From: Bacillus bingmayongensis
GTDB lineage: Bacteria > Bacillota > Bacilli > Bacillales > Bacillaceae_G
NCBI RefSeq assembly: GCF_000299035.1
Contig: NZ_JH921517.1
Location: 547,317-611,316 of the forward strand
Direction: 5' to 3'
Length of the DNA stretch: 64,000 bases
The translations under genes were made by a program, and so were the position numbers. This document shows, one piece after another, positions 9,484 through 19,461 of the stretch. The notes under the pieces were generated by a model. It had not been told where the DNA came from and made no database searches. It saw only the letters and a list, made by a program, of their open reading frames with translations. The stretch's first letter is position 1. Every line of letters begins with the position of its first letter.

Positions 9484-10812
9484 TTGGATAAAATTTATGT
9501 GTTAGATACGAATGTACTTTTGCAGGATCCTTTATCTATTTTTTCTTTTGAAACAAATGAGGTAGTGATTCCAGCAGTTGTATTAGAAGAGGTTGATTCG
9601 AAAAAACGCTACATGGATGAAGTCGGACGAAATGCTCGTTATGTATCTAAATTGATAGATAAATTTCGCGAATTAGGAAAACTGCATGAGAGTATTCCTC
9701 TTGAAAATGGAGGGACATTTCGTATTGAATTAAACCATCGTTCATTTGTTCAACTGCAAGATATTTTTGTTGAAAAAACAAACGATAATCGCATTTTAGC
9801 TGTCGCGAAAAATTTATTTTTGGAAGAGCAAGAGAAAGAGAGTGGAAAGGCTGTCATTCTAGTCAGTAAGGATGTGCTTGTAAGAGTAAAGGCGGATGCA
9901 CTTGGTTTACAAGCTGAAGATTATTTAAGCGATCGTGTAATTGAAGTGGACAATATATATTCAGGTTTTTTAGAAGGCTACATATCAAAAGAGAAATTAA
10001 ATTATTTTTATGAAAAAGGGGAGCTTCCTTTATCAGAAATTGCAAATCACCCATTTTATCCAAATCAGTTTATTGTGATGAAAGATGCGTTGGGTGGTTC
10101 TAGCTCTGCACTTGGAATTGTGGATTTTTCAGGGAAAAAAGTGAAGAAACTTGTTTTTCATAATGAGCAAGTTTGGGGAATACGTCCGCGGAATGTGCAG
10201 CAAACTATGGGATTAGAATTGTTGCTCCGTGAAGATATTCCACTCGTAACATTAACGGGTAAAGCAGGAACTGGTAAAACTTTACTTGCGCTAGCAGCTG
10301 GCCTTATGCAAACGGAGGATTTAGGGTTGTACAAAAAACTCCTTGTTGCCCGGCCAATTGTTCCAGTTGGCAAAGATATCGGCTATTTACCAGGAGAAAA
10401 AGAAGAAAAATTAAGACCGTGGATGCAGCCGATTTTCGATAACCTAGAGTATTTATTTAATACAAAAAAACCAGGTGAATTAGATGCGATTTTAGCAGGG
10501 ATGGGTTCAATTGAAGTAGAGGCGCTTACTTATATAAGAGGGCGAAGTATTCCAGATCAATTTATTATTATTGATGAGGCACAAAATTTAACGAAACATG
10601 AAGTGAAAACAATATTAACAAGGGTTGGAGAAAAGAGTAAAATTGTATTAATGGGAGATCCACAACAAATTGATCATCCTTACTTAGATGAATATAATAA
10701 TGGTCTAACGTATGTTGTAGAGAAATTTAAAGAACAAAAAATTAGCGGACATGTAAAGTTTGTAAAAGGAGAACGTTCGAATTTAGCACAACTAGCAGCG
10801 GATTTATTATAA
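9484..10812 (+). CDS. ylaK: PhoH family PIN-ATPase (YlaK)
   Basis: A 442-residue two-domain protein. The N-terminal PIN nuclease domain (about 1-140) starts KIYVLDTNVLLQDP and holds acidic residues in EEVDSKK and NDNRI. The C-terminal PhoH ATPase has Walker A TGKAGTGKTLLA and Walker B IIIDEAQN. PIN-PhoH proteins are RNA helicase/nuclease-type enzymes, but the role in Bacillus is unsettled. The TTG at 9484 is preferred to the GTG at 9463 because AGGGGG lies 7 nt before it and the length then equals B. subtilis YlaK. Confidence 0.92.
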   Translation: MDKIYVLDTNVLLQDPLSIFSFETNEVVIPAVVLEEVDSKKRYMDEVGRNARYVSKLIDKFRELGKLHESIPLENGGTFRIELNHRSFVQLQDIFVEKTNDNRILAVAKNLFLEEQEKESGKAVILVSKDVLVRVKADALGLQAEDYLSDRVIEVDNIYSGFLEGYISKEKLNYFYEKGELPLSEIANHPFYPNQFIVMKDALGGSSSALGIVDFSGKKVKKLVFHNEQVWGIRPRNVQQTMGLELLLREDIPLVTLTGKAGTGKTLLALAAGLMQTEDLGLYKKLLVARPIVPVGKDIGYLPGEKEEKLRPWMQPIFDNLEYLFNTKKPGELDAILAGMGSIEVEALTYIRGRSIPDQFIIIDEAQNLTKHEVKTILTRVGEKSKIVLMGDPQQIDHPYLDEYNNGLTYVVEKFKEQKISGHVKFVKGERSNLAQLAADLL

Positions 10813-10844
10813 AAAGAAGCGGGACACAGTCCCGCTTCTTTTTT
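10811..10844. terminator. Bidirectional terminator, ylaK / 10843 gene
   Basis: AAAAAGAAGCGGGAC pairs with GTCCCGCTTCTTTTTT around ACA. It overlaps the 3' ends of both convergent genes. Confidence 0.92.
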
Positions 10845-11340
10845 AAATAATTGTAAACTTACGGATGTTTCGAATGGGATTGTTTATATTAGAACCATCA
10901 CCAAAGTAAAGGTGAACAGGCCCATCTTCTCGTAATGGTTTTCCGTCTTTTGAAAATCCAAGAATAACATTGTTTGTTTCTTCTAATGAAAGTCTGATTG
11001 TATCATGCAGTGTATGAATTTCAACATGTGTCGCTTCAGCTGCAATTTCAGCGTTTTTTAAAAAGGGATGAAGTGGTATGCCAAACGTTCCTGTAATGAG
11101 CTGTTCTTTTTTAAATTTTTTTACGCTTTTTTGAATAGGTGGGAAAGCGGCGCCATCACGGATTTCGCGATCCCAATGTTCGGAAGTATGCTTGAGATAG
11201 TCTTCTAATTCTGATTTTTCTTCTTTCGTTTCGGTGAAGTAAGTTGTTAAATCTACTTTTCGATCATCAAAAATCCAAACGCTTGGATCAAGTGTGATTG
11301 GAAAGCGGACTTTCCCGTTTATAAATAAAATTTCACTCAT
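10843..11340 (-). CDS. Conserved protein; 'peptidyl-prolyl isomerase' label is doubtful
   Basis: A 165-residue soluble protein (MSEILFINGKVRFPITLDPSVWIFDDRKVDL...). As I recall, B. cereus annotation calls homologues peptidyl-prolyl cis-trans isomerase, but I see no cyclophilin, FKBP or parvulin motif. It sits where B. subtilis has ylaL, and equivalence is possible but not shown. GGGGGAACAACA precedes the ATG. It diverges from ylaN and converges on ylaK. Confidence 0.7.
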   Translation of the reverse strand: MSEILFINGKVRFPITLDPSVWIFDDRKVDLTTYFTETKEEKSELEDYLKHTSEHWDREIRDGAAFPPIQKSVKKFKKEQLITGTFGIPLHPFLKNAEIAAEATHVEIHTLHDTIRLSLEETNNVILGFSKDGKPLREDGPVHLYFGDGSNINNPIRNIRKFTII

Positions 11341-11493
11341 TGTTGTTCCCCCATTTGTATTATGCTCCCACTTTTCAGTATAATAGCATTAGACACGATT
11401 GTCACAAAAAATGTTTCTATTGCAATTTATTAAAACTATCGCTAATATTAATAGATAGGATAGGAGAGTAGGACGGAAACGGAGGGAATCAAT

Positions 11494-11781
11494 TTGGCGT
11501 CTGAGACAGTAGCAAATCATCAGGAAAAGGCACTTGCCCTTCTACAAGCGGATGCGGAGAAGATTTTAAGACTTATTAAGGTGCAAATGGACCACCTTAC
11601 GATGCCGCAATGTCCATTATATGAAGAAGTGTTGGACACACAAATGTTTGGACTATCCCGTGAAGTTGACTTTGCGGTTCGTCTTGGTCTTATTGCAGAA
11701 GAGCAAGGCAAAGACATGTTAGGAGAGCTCGAACGGGAATTATCAGCACTTCATGAAGCATTTACAAACAAACAACAATAA
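11494..11781 (+). CDS. ylaN: YlaN (DUF1507/UPF0358), iron-homeostasis partner of Fur
   Basis: A 95-residue helical protein ([23 protein letters not shown]...). In B. subtilis YlaN is needed under iron limitation and has been reported to bind Fur. The start is TTG at 11494, 7 nt after GGAGGG. It is followed by a terminator and ftsW, the same order as in B. subtilis, except that the intervening glutaminase gene (ylaM) is absent here. Confidence 0.9.
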   Translation: MASETVANHQEKALALLQADAEKILRLIKVQMDHLTMPQCPLYEEVLDTQMFGLSREVDFAVRLGLIAEEQGKDMLGELERELSALHEAFTNKQQ

Positions 11782-11798
11782 AGGGTTCAAATAAGGGG

Positions 11799-11830
11799 GC
11801 TCAAACTGGCTAAGTTTGAGCTTTTTATTT
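11799..11830 (+). terminator. Terminator of ylaN
   Basis: GCTCAAACT (11799-11807) pairs with AGTTTGAGC (11813-11821), followed by a T run. Confidence 0.88.
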
Positions 11831-11904
11831 GTATAATAAAGAAGGAAGAATTCCAATACATATGGAATACAACAATTAAACTGAAAACAGAAAGAGGATA
11901 TTGA

Positions 11905-13086
11905 ATGAAAAAAGTATGGAAGTCAATGGATTATTCATTATTGCTTCCTCTTGTTATTTTATGTGTACTGGGAGTTATAATGGTATATAGTGCTAGCTCA
12001 ATTTTAGCGGTTACAAAATATGGGAAACCGGCTAATTACTTTTTTTATAAGCAACTACTAGCATTAGGAATAGGGACAGTATTAGGATTAGGTATAATTG
12101 CTGCGATTCCATACCAGGTTTGGAGAAAACGGATTATTTTGCTACTAATGATGATAGGTAGTATAGGATTGCTAGTGTTATCATTATTGCTGGGAACAAC
12201 AGCAAATGGTGCGCAAGCGTGGGTATTTGGGATACAACCAGCTGAATTCATTAAAATCGCTATTATTATCGTACTTGCACGTTTCTTTGCAAGAAGACAA
12301 GAAACAGATACTTCAGTGTGGCAAGGATCAGCGGGTACGATTCTATTTATAGGATTAATAGTACTTTTAATTCTTAAACAAAATGACTTAGGAACGGTTC
12401 TGATAATCATAGGTATTGTCGGAACTATGTTTCTTTGTTCAGGTGTTCCGATTAATAAGTGGATAAAGCGTTTGGTGTTAAGCTCTATTATATGGATTCC
12501 GCTTTTATACTTAATTGGTAACTACACATTGGAAGATTATCAGAAAGCCCGTTTTACAGCGTTTTTAAATCCATTTGAAGATACTCAACATGATGGATAT
12601 CAGCTGGTGAATTCCTTTATTGCAATTGCATCAGGTGGCCTAAATGGTAGAGGACTTAGTAACAGTATACAAAAATTCGGATATTTACCTGAACCACATA
12701 CAGACTTTATTATGGCGATTGTATCTGAGGAACTTGGTTTTATTGGTGTAGCGATTGTTTTAATTAGTTTGTTACTTATTATCATTCGTGCATTTAGAAT
12801 TGCTCAAAAGTGTAAAGATCCATTTGGAAGTTTAATTGCAATTGGTATTGCTAGCCTGATTGGAATACAAACATTTGTTATTGTTGGTGGTATGACGGGG
12901 CTAATACCTCTTACTGGTGTACCTTTACCATTTGTCAGTTATGGTGGTAGTTCTTTAATGGCGAATTTTATTGCAATGGGGATATTGCTAAATATAGGTA
13001 GTTACGTGAAACGACAAGAGAAACAGCAAAAAGAAATATATGAGAAAAAAGAGCAAGGTGAGCCGCATCTTGTTGTTGTGAAATAA
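11905..13086 (+). CDS. ftsW: SEDS-family peptidoglycan glycosyltransferase FtsW
   Basis: A 393-residue polytopic membrane protein with about ten membrane segments. Signatures are VIMVYSASSI near residue 25, FGIQPAEFIKIA, the LGTVLI segment, and a periplasmic loop ending EPHTDFIMAIVSEELGFIG before the terminal FVSYGGSSL. FtsW polymerises lipid II at the septum with class B PBPs. This copy is outside the dcw cluster; the sporulation paralogue spoVE is at 52 kb. AAAGAGG precedes the ATG. It stands alone between two terminators. Confidence 0.95.
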   Translation: MKKVWKSMDYSLLLPLVILCVLGVIMVYSASSILAVTKYGKPANYFFYKQLLALGIGTVLGLGIIAAIPYQVWRKRIILLLMMIGSIGLLVLSLLLGTTANGAQAWVFGIQPAEFIKIAIIIVLARFFARRQETDTSVWQGSAGTILFIGLIVLLILKQNDLGTVLIIIGIVGTMFLCSGVPINKWIKRLVLSSIIWIPLLYLIGNYTLEDYQKARFTAFLNPFEDTQHDGYQLVNSFIAIASGGLNGRGLSNSIQKFGYLPEPHTDFIMAIVSEELGFIGVAIVLISLLLIIIRAFRIAQKCKDPFGSLIAIGIASLIGIQTFVIVGGMTGLIPLTGVPLPFVSYGGSSLMANFIAMGILLNIGSYVKRQEKQQKEIYEKKEQGEPHLVVVK

Positions 13087-13121
13087 AAAGGCTTTGTGTT
13101 TTTTGACACAAAGCCTTTTTA
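13085..13121 (+). terminator. Terminator of ftsW
   Basis: AAAAAGGCTTTGTGT (13085-13099) pairs with ACACAAAGCCTTTTT (13106-13120). Confidence 0.92.
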
Positions 13122-13416
13122 TTATGATATTTTAAATAGGTTATACTTTGTGGGGGTTGTAATGTTAATAGTGTAACATATTTATTTTAATGTGATATAC
13201 AATAAAGCTGTCAGAAAAAGAAGAGTTGTGCTATACTATTTTTGTGAAACAAATTGATCAGAAAACTTATCATTTGTTGAAAAATAAGGTATGATGAATA
13301 AAAATAAAGTGAAGCTTTCCGAGTATAATTTAGAAAAGAAAGTGAAGAACTTCACGCTCAAAAGAGCGTGTACCTATTTAATCTCTAGAGTGGTAGGAAA
13401 GTAGAGGGGGAAAATC
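13122..13416 (+). promoter_or_regulatory. Upstream and leader region of pycA
   Basis: 295 bp. A GAAGAACTTC palindrome is followed at once by a hairpin CACGCTC/AAAA/GAGCGTG (13353-13370) in the probable leader. There is no T run after it, so it is not an obvious terminator. AGAGGGGG is the pycA ribosome-binding site. Confidence 0.5.
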
Positions 13417-16400
13417 ATGACAAAGCTGCAACGTATTCAAAAAGTATTAGTAGCTAACCGTGGAGAAATTGCAATTCGTGTATTCAGGGCCTGTTCAGAA
13501 CTTGGATTAAACACAGTTGCAATTTATTCAAAAGAGGATAGCGGTTCTTACCATCGCTATAAAGCAGATGAATCTTATTTAGTGGGAGAAGGCAAAAAGC
13601 CAATCGATGCTTACCTTGATATTGAGGGTATTATTGAAATTGCGAAAAGCAATCACGTGGATGCAATTCACCCTGGATATGGTTTCTTGTCAGAAAACAT
13701 CCAATTTGCTAGACGTTGTGAAGAAGAGGGAATTATCTTTATCGGACCAAAAAGTAAACATTTAGATATGTTTGGAGATAAAGTAAAAGCAAGAACACAA
13801 GCGCAATTAGCTGATATTCCAGTTATTCCTGGCAGTGATGGGCCTATTAATTCACTAGAAGAAGTTGAAGAGTTTGCTAAGAAGTATGATTACCCTATAA
13901 TTATTAAAGCTTCCCTTGGTGGTGGCGGCCGTGGTATGCGTATTGTGCGTAGCGGTGAAGAATTAAAAGAGTCTTATGATCGTGCAAAGTCAGAAGCAAA
14001 AGCGGCTTTTGGTAACGACGAAGTCTACGTTGAAAAATTTGTTGAAAAACCTAAACATATAGAAGTCCAAATACTGGCAGATGAACAAGGAAATGTTGTG
14101 CATTTATATGAGCGTGATTGTTCTGTACAACGTCGTCATCAAAAAGTAGTTGAAATTGCACCAAGTGTATCACTTTCAGATGATCTTCGTCATCGTATTT
14201 GTGAAGCAGCGGTGAAATTAACGAAAAATGTAAATTATTTAAATGCTGGTACAGTTGAATTCCTTGTAAAAGGTAATGATTTTTATTTCATCGAAGTAAA
14301 CCCACGTGTTCAAGTAGAACATACTATTACAGAGATGATTACAGGGATTGATATTGTTCAGTCACAAATTTTAATTGCAGATGGACATGCCTTACATAGT
14401 CCAATGGTAAGCATACCAAAACAAGAGGAGATTATTGTACATGGTTATGCGATCCAATCTCGTGTAACGACAGAAGATCCACTTAATAACTTTATGCCTG
14501 ATACAGGAAAAATTATGGCGTATCGCTCTGGTGGCGGTTTTGGTGTTCGTCTTGACACAGGGAACAGCTTCCAAGGTGCAGTTATTACACCGTACTATGA
14601 TTCTTTACTTGTAAAGGTAACAACTTGGGCACTTACATTTGAACAAGCCGCTGCGAAAATGGAGCGTAACTTAAAAGAATTCCGTATTCGAGGTATTAAA
14701 ACAAATATTCCATTCTTAGAGAATGTGGTAAAACATAAAAACTTTTTATCAGGGGAATATGATACATCATTTATTGATGCATCACCTGAACTATTCGTAT
14801 TCCCAAAACGTAAAGACCGTGGTACAAAAATGTTAAGTTATATCGGTACAGTAACGGTAAATGGTTTCCCGGGAGTAGGGAAGAAAGAAAAGCCAATTTT
14901 CCCAGATGCACGTATACCAAATGTGAAGCACTATGAGCCAATTCAAAGTGGAACGAAACAAATTTTAAACGAGCGCGGTGCAGATGGATTAGTAAAATGG
15001 GTACAAGATCAAAAGCGTGTACTTTTAACAGATACAACATTCCGTGATGCGCATCAATCATTACTTGCAACACGTATTCGTACAAAAGATTTAAATCAAA
15101 TTGCTGAACCAACAGCTAGAATGTTACCAAACTTATTCTCAGCGGAAATGTGGGGCGGTGCAACGTTTGATGTTGCATATCGTTTCTTAAAAGAAGATCC
15201 ATGGGAACGCTTATTAGAACTTCGTGAAAGAATGCCAAATGTTTTATTCCAAATGCTTCTTCGTTCATCGAATGCAGTTGGTTATAAAAACTATCCAGAT
15301 AATTTAATTCAAAAATTTGTGGAATGTTCAGCACAAGCTGGTATTGATGTATTCCGTATTTTTGATAGCTTAAACTGGGTGGAAGGTATGAGAGTTGCAA
15401 TTGATGCGGTAAGAGATAGTGGTAAGATTGCAGAAGCGACAATGTGTTATACAGGGGATATTCATGACCCAATGCGTAGTAAATATGATTTGAATTACTA
15501 TAAAAACTTAGCGAAAGAATTAGAAGCATCAGGGGCACATATTTTAGGTATTAAAGATATGGCTGGCTTGTTAAAACCAAATGCAGCGTACGATTTAGTT
15601 TCTGCGTTAAAAGAAACGGTATCGATTCCGATTCACCTTCATACGCATGATACAAGTGGAAATGGTGTTTTAACGTATACGAAAGCAATTGAAGCGGGTG
15701 TTGATATTGTAGATGTAGCGGTAAGCTCAATGGCAGGATTAACATCACAACCAAGTGCGAATACACTATACTATGCGTTAGGTGGAAATGAAAGACAACC
15801 AGATGTTGATGTAAATTCATTAGAAAAACTTTCACATTACTGGGAAGATGTTCGTAAATATTATGCCTCATTTGAAAGCGGCATGAATGCTCCTCATACA
15901 GAGGTGTACATGCATGAAATGCCAGGTGGACAATATAGTAATCTTCAACAACAAGCGAAAGCAGTTGGATTGGGAGATCGATTTGATGAAGTAAAAGTGA
16001 TGTATCGCCGTGTAAATGATATGTTTGGTGATATTGTAAAAGTAACTCCATCATCAAAAGTTGTTGGTGATATGGCATTGTTTATGGTTCAAAATCACTT
16101 GACAGAACAAGATATTTTTGAACGAGGACAGTCTTTGGACTTCCCAGGTTCGGTTGTTGAAATGTTCTCTGGTGATCTTGGACAACCATATGGTGGCTTC
16201 CCAAAAGAATTACAAAAAATCATTTTAAAAGGGAAAGAGCCGTTAACAGTAAGACCGGGAGAATTGTTAGAACCAATAGATTTCAATGCTTTAAAAGAAG
16301 AGCTATTCCATAAACTTGGACGTGAAGTAACAATCTTTGATGTAGTTGCATATGCATTGTATCCAAAAGTGTTTATGGATTATGAAAAAGTTGCTGGCCT

Positions 16401-16863
16401 TTATGGAAATGTGTCTGTGCTTGATACACCGACATTCTTCTATGGTATGAGACTTGGTGAAGAAATTGATGTGGAAATTGAACGTGGTAAAACATTGATG
16501 GTTAAATTAGTATCAATTGGAGAACCGCAGCCAGATGGAACACGTGTACTTTACTTTGAATTTAACGGACAACCTCGTGAAATTGTTGTGAAAGATGAAA
16601 GTATTAAAGCAACAGTTGCACAGCGTGTGAAAGGGAATCGTGAGAACCCAAATCATATTAGTGCTACAATGCCAGGAACTGTTATTAAAGTCGTTGTGAA
16701 TGAAGGCGATGAAGTGAAAAAAGGTGATTCCATGGCCATTACAGAAGCAATGAAAATGGAGACAACAGTTCAAGCGCCATTCAACGGTAAAGTGAAGAAA
16801 GTATATGTAAAAGATGGCGATGCTATTCAAACAGGTGATTTATTAATCGAACTAGATCAATAA
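13417..16863 (+). CDS. pycA: Pyruvate carboxylase
   Basis: A 1148-residue biotin enzyme that makes oxaloacetate from pyruvate, bicarbonate and ATP. The N-terminal biotin carboxylase starts KVLVANRGEIAIRVFRA, with the ATP-grasp loop GGGGRGMRIV. The carboxyltransferase domain starts LTDTTFRDAHQSLLATR (about residue 530) and has metal-binding HLHTHDTSGNG. The allosteric linker and the BCCP domain follow, with the biotinyl lysine in EAMKMET about 35 residues from the end. Length equals B. subtilis PycA. Transcribed alone, ending in a strong terminator. Confidence 0.98.
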   Translation: MTKLQRIQKVLVANRGEIAIRVFRACSELGLNTVAIYSKEDSGSYHRYKADESYLVGEGKKPIDAYLDIEGIIEIAKSNHVDAIHPGYGFLSENIQFARRCEEEGIIFIGPKSKHLDMFGDKVKARTQAQLADIPVIPGSDGPINSLEEVEEFAKKYDYPIIIKASLGGGGRGMRIVRSGEELKESYDRAKSEAKAAFGNDEVYVEKFVEKPKHIEVQILADEQGNVVHLYERDCSVQRRHQKVVEIAPSVSLSDDLRHRICEAAVKLTKNVNYLNAGTVEFLVKGNDFYFIEVNPRVQVEHTITEMITGIDIVQSQILIADGHALHSPMVSIPKQEEIIVHGYAIQSRVTTEDPLNNFMPDTGKIMAYRSGGGFGVRLDTGNSFQGAVITPYYDSLLVKVTTWALTFEQAAAKMERNLKEFRIRGIKTNIPFLENVVKHKNFLSGEYDTSFIDASPELFVFPKRKDRGTKMLSYIGTVTVNGFPGVGKKEKPIFPDARIPNVKHYEPIQSGTKQILNERGADGLVKWVQDQKRVLLTDTTFRDAHQSLLATRIRTKDLNQIAEPTARMLPNLFSAEMWGGATFDVAYRFLKEDPWERLLELRERMPNVLFQMLLRSSNAVGYKNYPDNLIQKFVECSAQAGIDVFRIFDSLNWVEGMRVAIDAVRDSGKIAEATMCYTGDIHDPMRSKYDLNYYKNLAKELEASGAHILGIKDMAGLLKPNAAYDLVSALKETVSIPIHLHTHDTSGNGVLTYTKAIEAGVDIVDVAVSSMAGLTSQPSANTLYYALGGNERQPDVDVNSLEKLSHYWEDVRKYYASFESGMNAPHTEVYMHEMPGGQYSNLQQQAKAVGLGDRFDEVKVMYRRVNDMFGDIVKVTPSSKVVGDMALFMVQNHLTEQDIFERGQSLDFPGSVVEMFSGDLGQPYGGFPKELQKIILKGKEPLTVRPGELLEPIDFNALKEELFHKLGREVTIFDVVAYALYPKVFMDYEKVAGLYGNVSVLDTPTFFYGMRLGEEIDVEIERGKTLMVKLVSIGEPQPDGTRVLYFEFNGQPREIVVKDESIKATVAQRVKGNRENPNHISATMPGTVIKVVVNEGDEVKKGDSMAITEAMKMETTVQAPFNGKVKKVYVKDGDAIQTGDLLIELDQ

Positions 16864-16868
16864 TTGTA

Positions 16869-16900
16869 AAAAAAGAGCTGCTGAAAAGCAGCTCTTTTTT
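16869..16900. terminator. Terminator of pycA
   Basis: AAAAAAGAGCTGCT pairs with AGCAGCTCTTTTTT around GAAA. It is symmetrical, so it could act on both strands. Confidence 0.92.
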
Positions 16901-16961
16901 AGTGCCCGTAAAAACTTGATTGGTGAGGACAGACCCCTCACTAGTGAAAGTGTCACTTTAT
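16901..16961 (-). repeat. Decayed bcr1-type repeat
   Basis: Read on the minus strand it starts ATAAAGTGACACTTTCACTAG, close to the end of the intact bcr1 at 59 kb (ATAAAGTGAAACTTTAATCAG). The rest is shortened: TGAGGGG and CCTCACCAATCA are recognisable and the far end is lost. Confidence 0.55.
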
Positions 16962-16965
16962 ATAA

Positions 16966-16996
16966 AAATAATAACTTGCCATAGTGGCAAGTTATT
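16966..16996 (-). terminator. Terminator of ctaA
   Basis: On the minus strand AATAACTTGCCA pairs with TGGCAAGTTATT around CTA, followed by ATTTTTAT. Confidence 0.85.
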
Positions 16997-17012
16997 AAAA
17001 TGATTGTTTCTT

Positions 17013-17942
17013 TTACGCTGTAGTTGATTCGTGTGTGTCTTGTGCGTTTGCTTTGCTTCTTGTACCTAACATAACTAAATAACATAATACGGCAAAGAGG
17101 CAAGAGATAAAGAGTGAGTGTAACAGTGCCATTGATAAGCTTGCATCTGTATATATAACTAAAACACCAACAATTGCTTGAAGGGTAACGAGAATAAATG
17201 AAATAATCCATCCCCAATATATAACTCGTTGTTGTTTATAATGACGAATAGCAATAATCATGGCATATAGAATCCAAGCAAATATCAACATGGCTGCAAC
17301 CCTGTGCCCCATTTGAACCCATTCGTGTAACTGGGTAGGCCATGGTCTATTTTTACTACAAAGTGGGAAGTCTGGACATGCTAAACTTGCACGTTCATGA
17401 CGTACCAGCGCTCCTGTATAGACGACAATATAGCTGTAAATTGTTACACCATAAATATGAAATTTCATTTTTTTGTCCATAATGAGAGATCGTGCATCGA
17501 ATTTTTTATCAATCTCAAAAATAAGACATGTTAGTAAAATGACAGAAGCAAATGAAATTAAGGAAATACCAAAATGAATAGCGAGTACAGCAGGGACTTG
17601 TCCCCATACAACTGCGGCTGCTCCCATTAGTGCTTGTGCAACTAAAAAGACGAAAGATAAAATAGCTAGTGTTTTTGTTTCACGTACATGTTTATAGTAT
17701 TTCCAGGCTAAGATACACAGAAGTGTAACGAGAATTCCTGCGGATCCTGATGTTAAGCGGTGACTTAGTTCAATAATCGTTTCCATTGATAGATTAGAGG
17801 GAACGAGTTCACCATTACAAAGTGGCCATGATTTACCGCAACCTTGACCTGAACCTGTTTTTGTAACCAAAGCCCCTCCTAATAAAACCCCTAGTAAATC
17901 AAGGCTTGTAATGACTGCTAACCATTTAATAAAGCGTTGCAA
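17013..17942 (-). CDS. ctaA: Haem A synthase CtaA
   Basis: A 309-residue, eight-helix membrane protein that oxidises the C8 methyl group of haem O to the formyl of haem A. It shows the conserved Cys pairs CGKSWPLC (near residue 35) and CPDFPLC (near 191), and haem-ligand His residues in SHRLTSG and GHRVAAM. The start is TTG at 17942, with GGTG upstream. It is divergent from ctaBCDEFG and has its own terminator. Confidence 0.96.
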   Translation of the reverse strand: MQRFIKWLAVITSLDLLGVLLGGALVTKTGSGQGCGKSWPLCNGELVPSNLSMETIIELSHRLTSGSAGILVTLLCILAWKYYKHVRETKTLAILSFVFLVAQALMGAAAVVWGQVPAVLAIHFGISLISFASVILLTCLIFEIDKKFDARSLIMDKKMKFHIYGVTIYSYIVVYTGALVRHERASLACPDFPLCSKNRPWPTQLHEWVQMGHRVAAMLIFAWILYAMIIAIRHYKQQRVIYWGWIISFILVTLQAIVGVLVIYTDASLSMALLHSLFISCLFAVLCYLVMLGTRSKANAQDTHESTTA

Positions 17943-18438
17943 TCTGTTTCACCATCTTTCTGTTATGAAGTTATTGCGAAATATTTTCATTCCATCAATT
18001 TTATAGAACAAAATGCGCTACAGTCCTATGATATATAAAAAATAATAAAATAGCAAAGAAATGAAGAAGGGGGATAAAGTTCTTTAAATAAGAAAAAAAT
18101 GGAATTTAAATTACATTTTTTAGGTAAAAATACTTCTATTATGAAAAGAAATAGGGAGAATATATGCTAAATATGACAAAATAGTTTATTATAGAAGGTA
18201 ACCTCATGTTATGATAGGAAGTAATAGGAGAAACTTTTTTGTTATTCGACACAAAAAGTTCATGTTTTCTTCACAAAATGTTCGGGAAATATGATTTAAT
18301 ATATTCGAGTATGAGCGTAGATTAGTAGTAGAGTGAGAAAACAACATTTCTACTGTAATAATATTGCTATATAGAAGCGTATTACTTTTGTAAAGTAAAG
18401 ACGCGAAAGAAGGATGAAAGTTTTAAGAGGGGGTTGAA
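17943..18438. promoter_or_regulatory. Divergent ctaA/ctaB control region
   Basis: 496 bp without a gene. In B. subtilis this interval carries ResD-dependent promoters. Several TTTGTTATTCGACACAAA- and TTCACAAAATGTTC-like stretches (18238-18285) resemble loose ResD sites. A TTTAATATATT at 18295-18305 may be a -10 for ctaB. Assignment is tentative. Confidence 0.4.
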
Positions 18439-19365
18439 ATGATGAACCATGCAACAAGTGAGCTGCATGATGAGTCAGCTGTAACAGATGTACCGGAAAC
18501 AACACGTGTACAAGATTTATTAGCGCTCGTTAAGATGGGGATTGTAAACTCAAATACACTTACTGTGTTTACAGGATTTTGGTTGGCTTTACACTTTAAT
18601 GGATTAAATGCTGTGAACCACTTGGATAAAATGTTCTTTACAATTGTCGGTTCTGCATTAATTATGGCGGGGGCATGTAGCTTAAATAACTATATTGATC
18701 GAGATATCGATCATTTAATGGAACGGACAAAAAACCGTCCGACAGTAACTGGAAAATATAAACCTGGGTTTGTGCTAACGTTAGGCATTGCACTATTGCT
18801 TCTTGGATTTGTATTCTTGCTACTTACAACACCAATGGCAGCATTTATTGGTTTCGTGGGTGCTTTCACATATGTTGTTTTGTATTCATTATGGACAAAA
18901 CGAGCATATACACTAAATACAGTAGTAGGTAGTGTATCTGGAGCAGTTCCACCTTTAATTGGCTGGGCAGCAATTGATTCTAGTTTAGATCATCCAATCG
19001 CTTGGATGCTATTTTTAATTATGTTTATTTGGCAAATCCCACATTTCCTCGCACTTGCGATGAAACGTGTTGATGAATATCGAAATGCAGGCATTCCAAT
19101 GCTTCCTGTTGTACATGGATTTGATATTACAAAACGTCAAATCATGATTTGGACAGTATGTTTATTACCACTACCATTTTATATGAGTGGACTTGGAGTA
19201 ACATTCATGGTAATTGCAACACTGCTTAACATCGGATGGATCGTATTAGGATTCTATGGCTTCCGTAAGAAAGATGACATCAAATGGTCCGTGCAAATGT
19301 TTGTCTACTCCTTGAATTACTTGACAATCTTATTTGTGTCAATGATTGTAGTTACATTCTTCTAA
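18439..19365 (+). CDS. ctaB: Protohaem IX farnesyltransferase (haem O synthase)
   Basis: A 308-residue UbiA-superfamily membrane prenyltransferase that attaches a hydroxyethylfarnesyl chain to haem B. The first aspartate motif is [19 protein letters not shown] (about residues 84-102), and a second polar motif is [15 protein letters not shown]. There are eight or nine hydrophobic helices. A soluble N-terminal extension of about 28 residues precedes helix 1. The ATG follows AGAGGGGG. It is first of the ctaBCDEFG series. Confidence 0.96.
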   Translation: MMNHATSELHDESAVTDVPETTRVQDLLALVKMGIVNSNTLTVFTGFWLALHFNGLNAVNHLDKMFFTIVGSALIMAGACSLNNYIDRDIDHLMERTKNRPTVTGKYKPGFVLTLGIALLLLGFVFLLLTTPMAAFIGFVGAFTYVVLYSLWTKRAYTLNTVVGSVSGAVPPLIGWAAIDSSLDHPIAWMLFLIMFIWQIPHFLALAMKRVDEYRNAGIPMLPVVHGFDITKRQIMIWTVCLLPLPFYMSGLGVTFMVIATLLNIGWIVLGFYGFRKKDDIKWSVQMFVYSLNYLTILFVSMIVVTFF

Positions 19366-19461
19366 GACAACGACATGAGTGGATTTCTTTACGTTGAGAT
19401 TTACTTTACTTACTATAAATAAAGTACAATCTAATTCACAAAGAAAGTGGGGGTTGTTTGT

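Noticed and set aside
13290-13370. Another bcr1 copy before pycA (ATAAAGTGAAGCTTTCC)
   Set aside because: Only the first 10-12 bases resemble the repeat end. The rest differs and no second end is present.
15551-16078. 175-codon open frame antisense to pycA
   Set aside because: His/Leu-rich translation typical of the reverse strand of an AT-rich gene; no supporting site.
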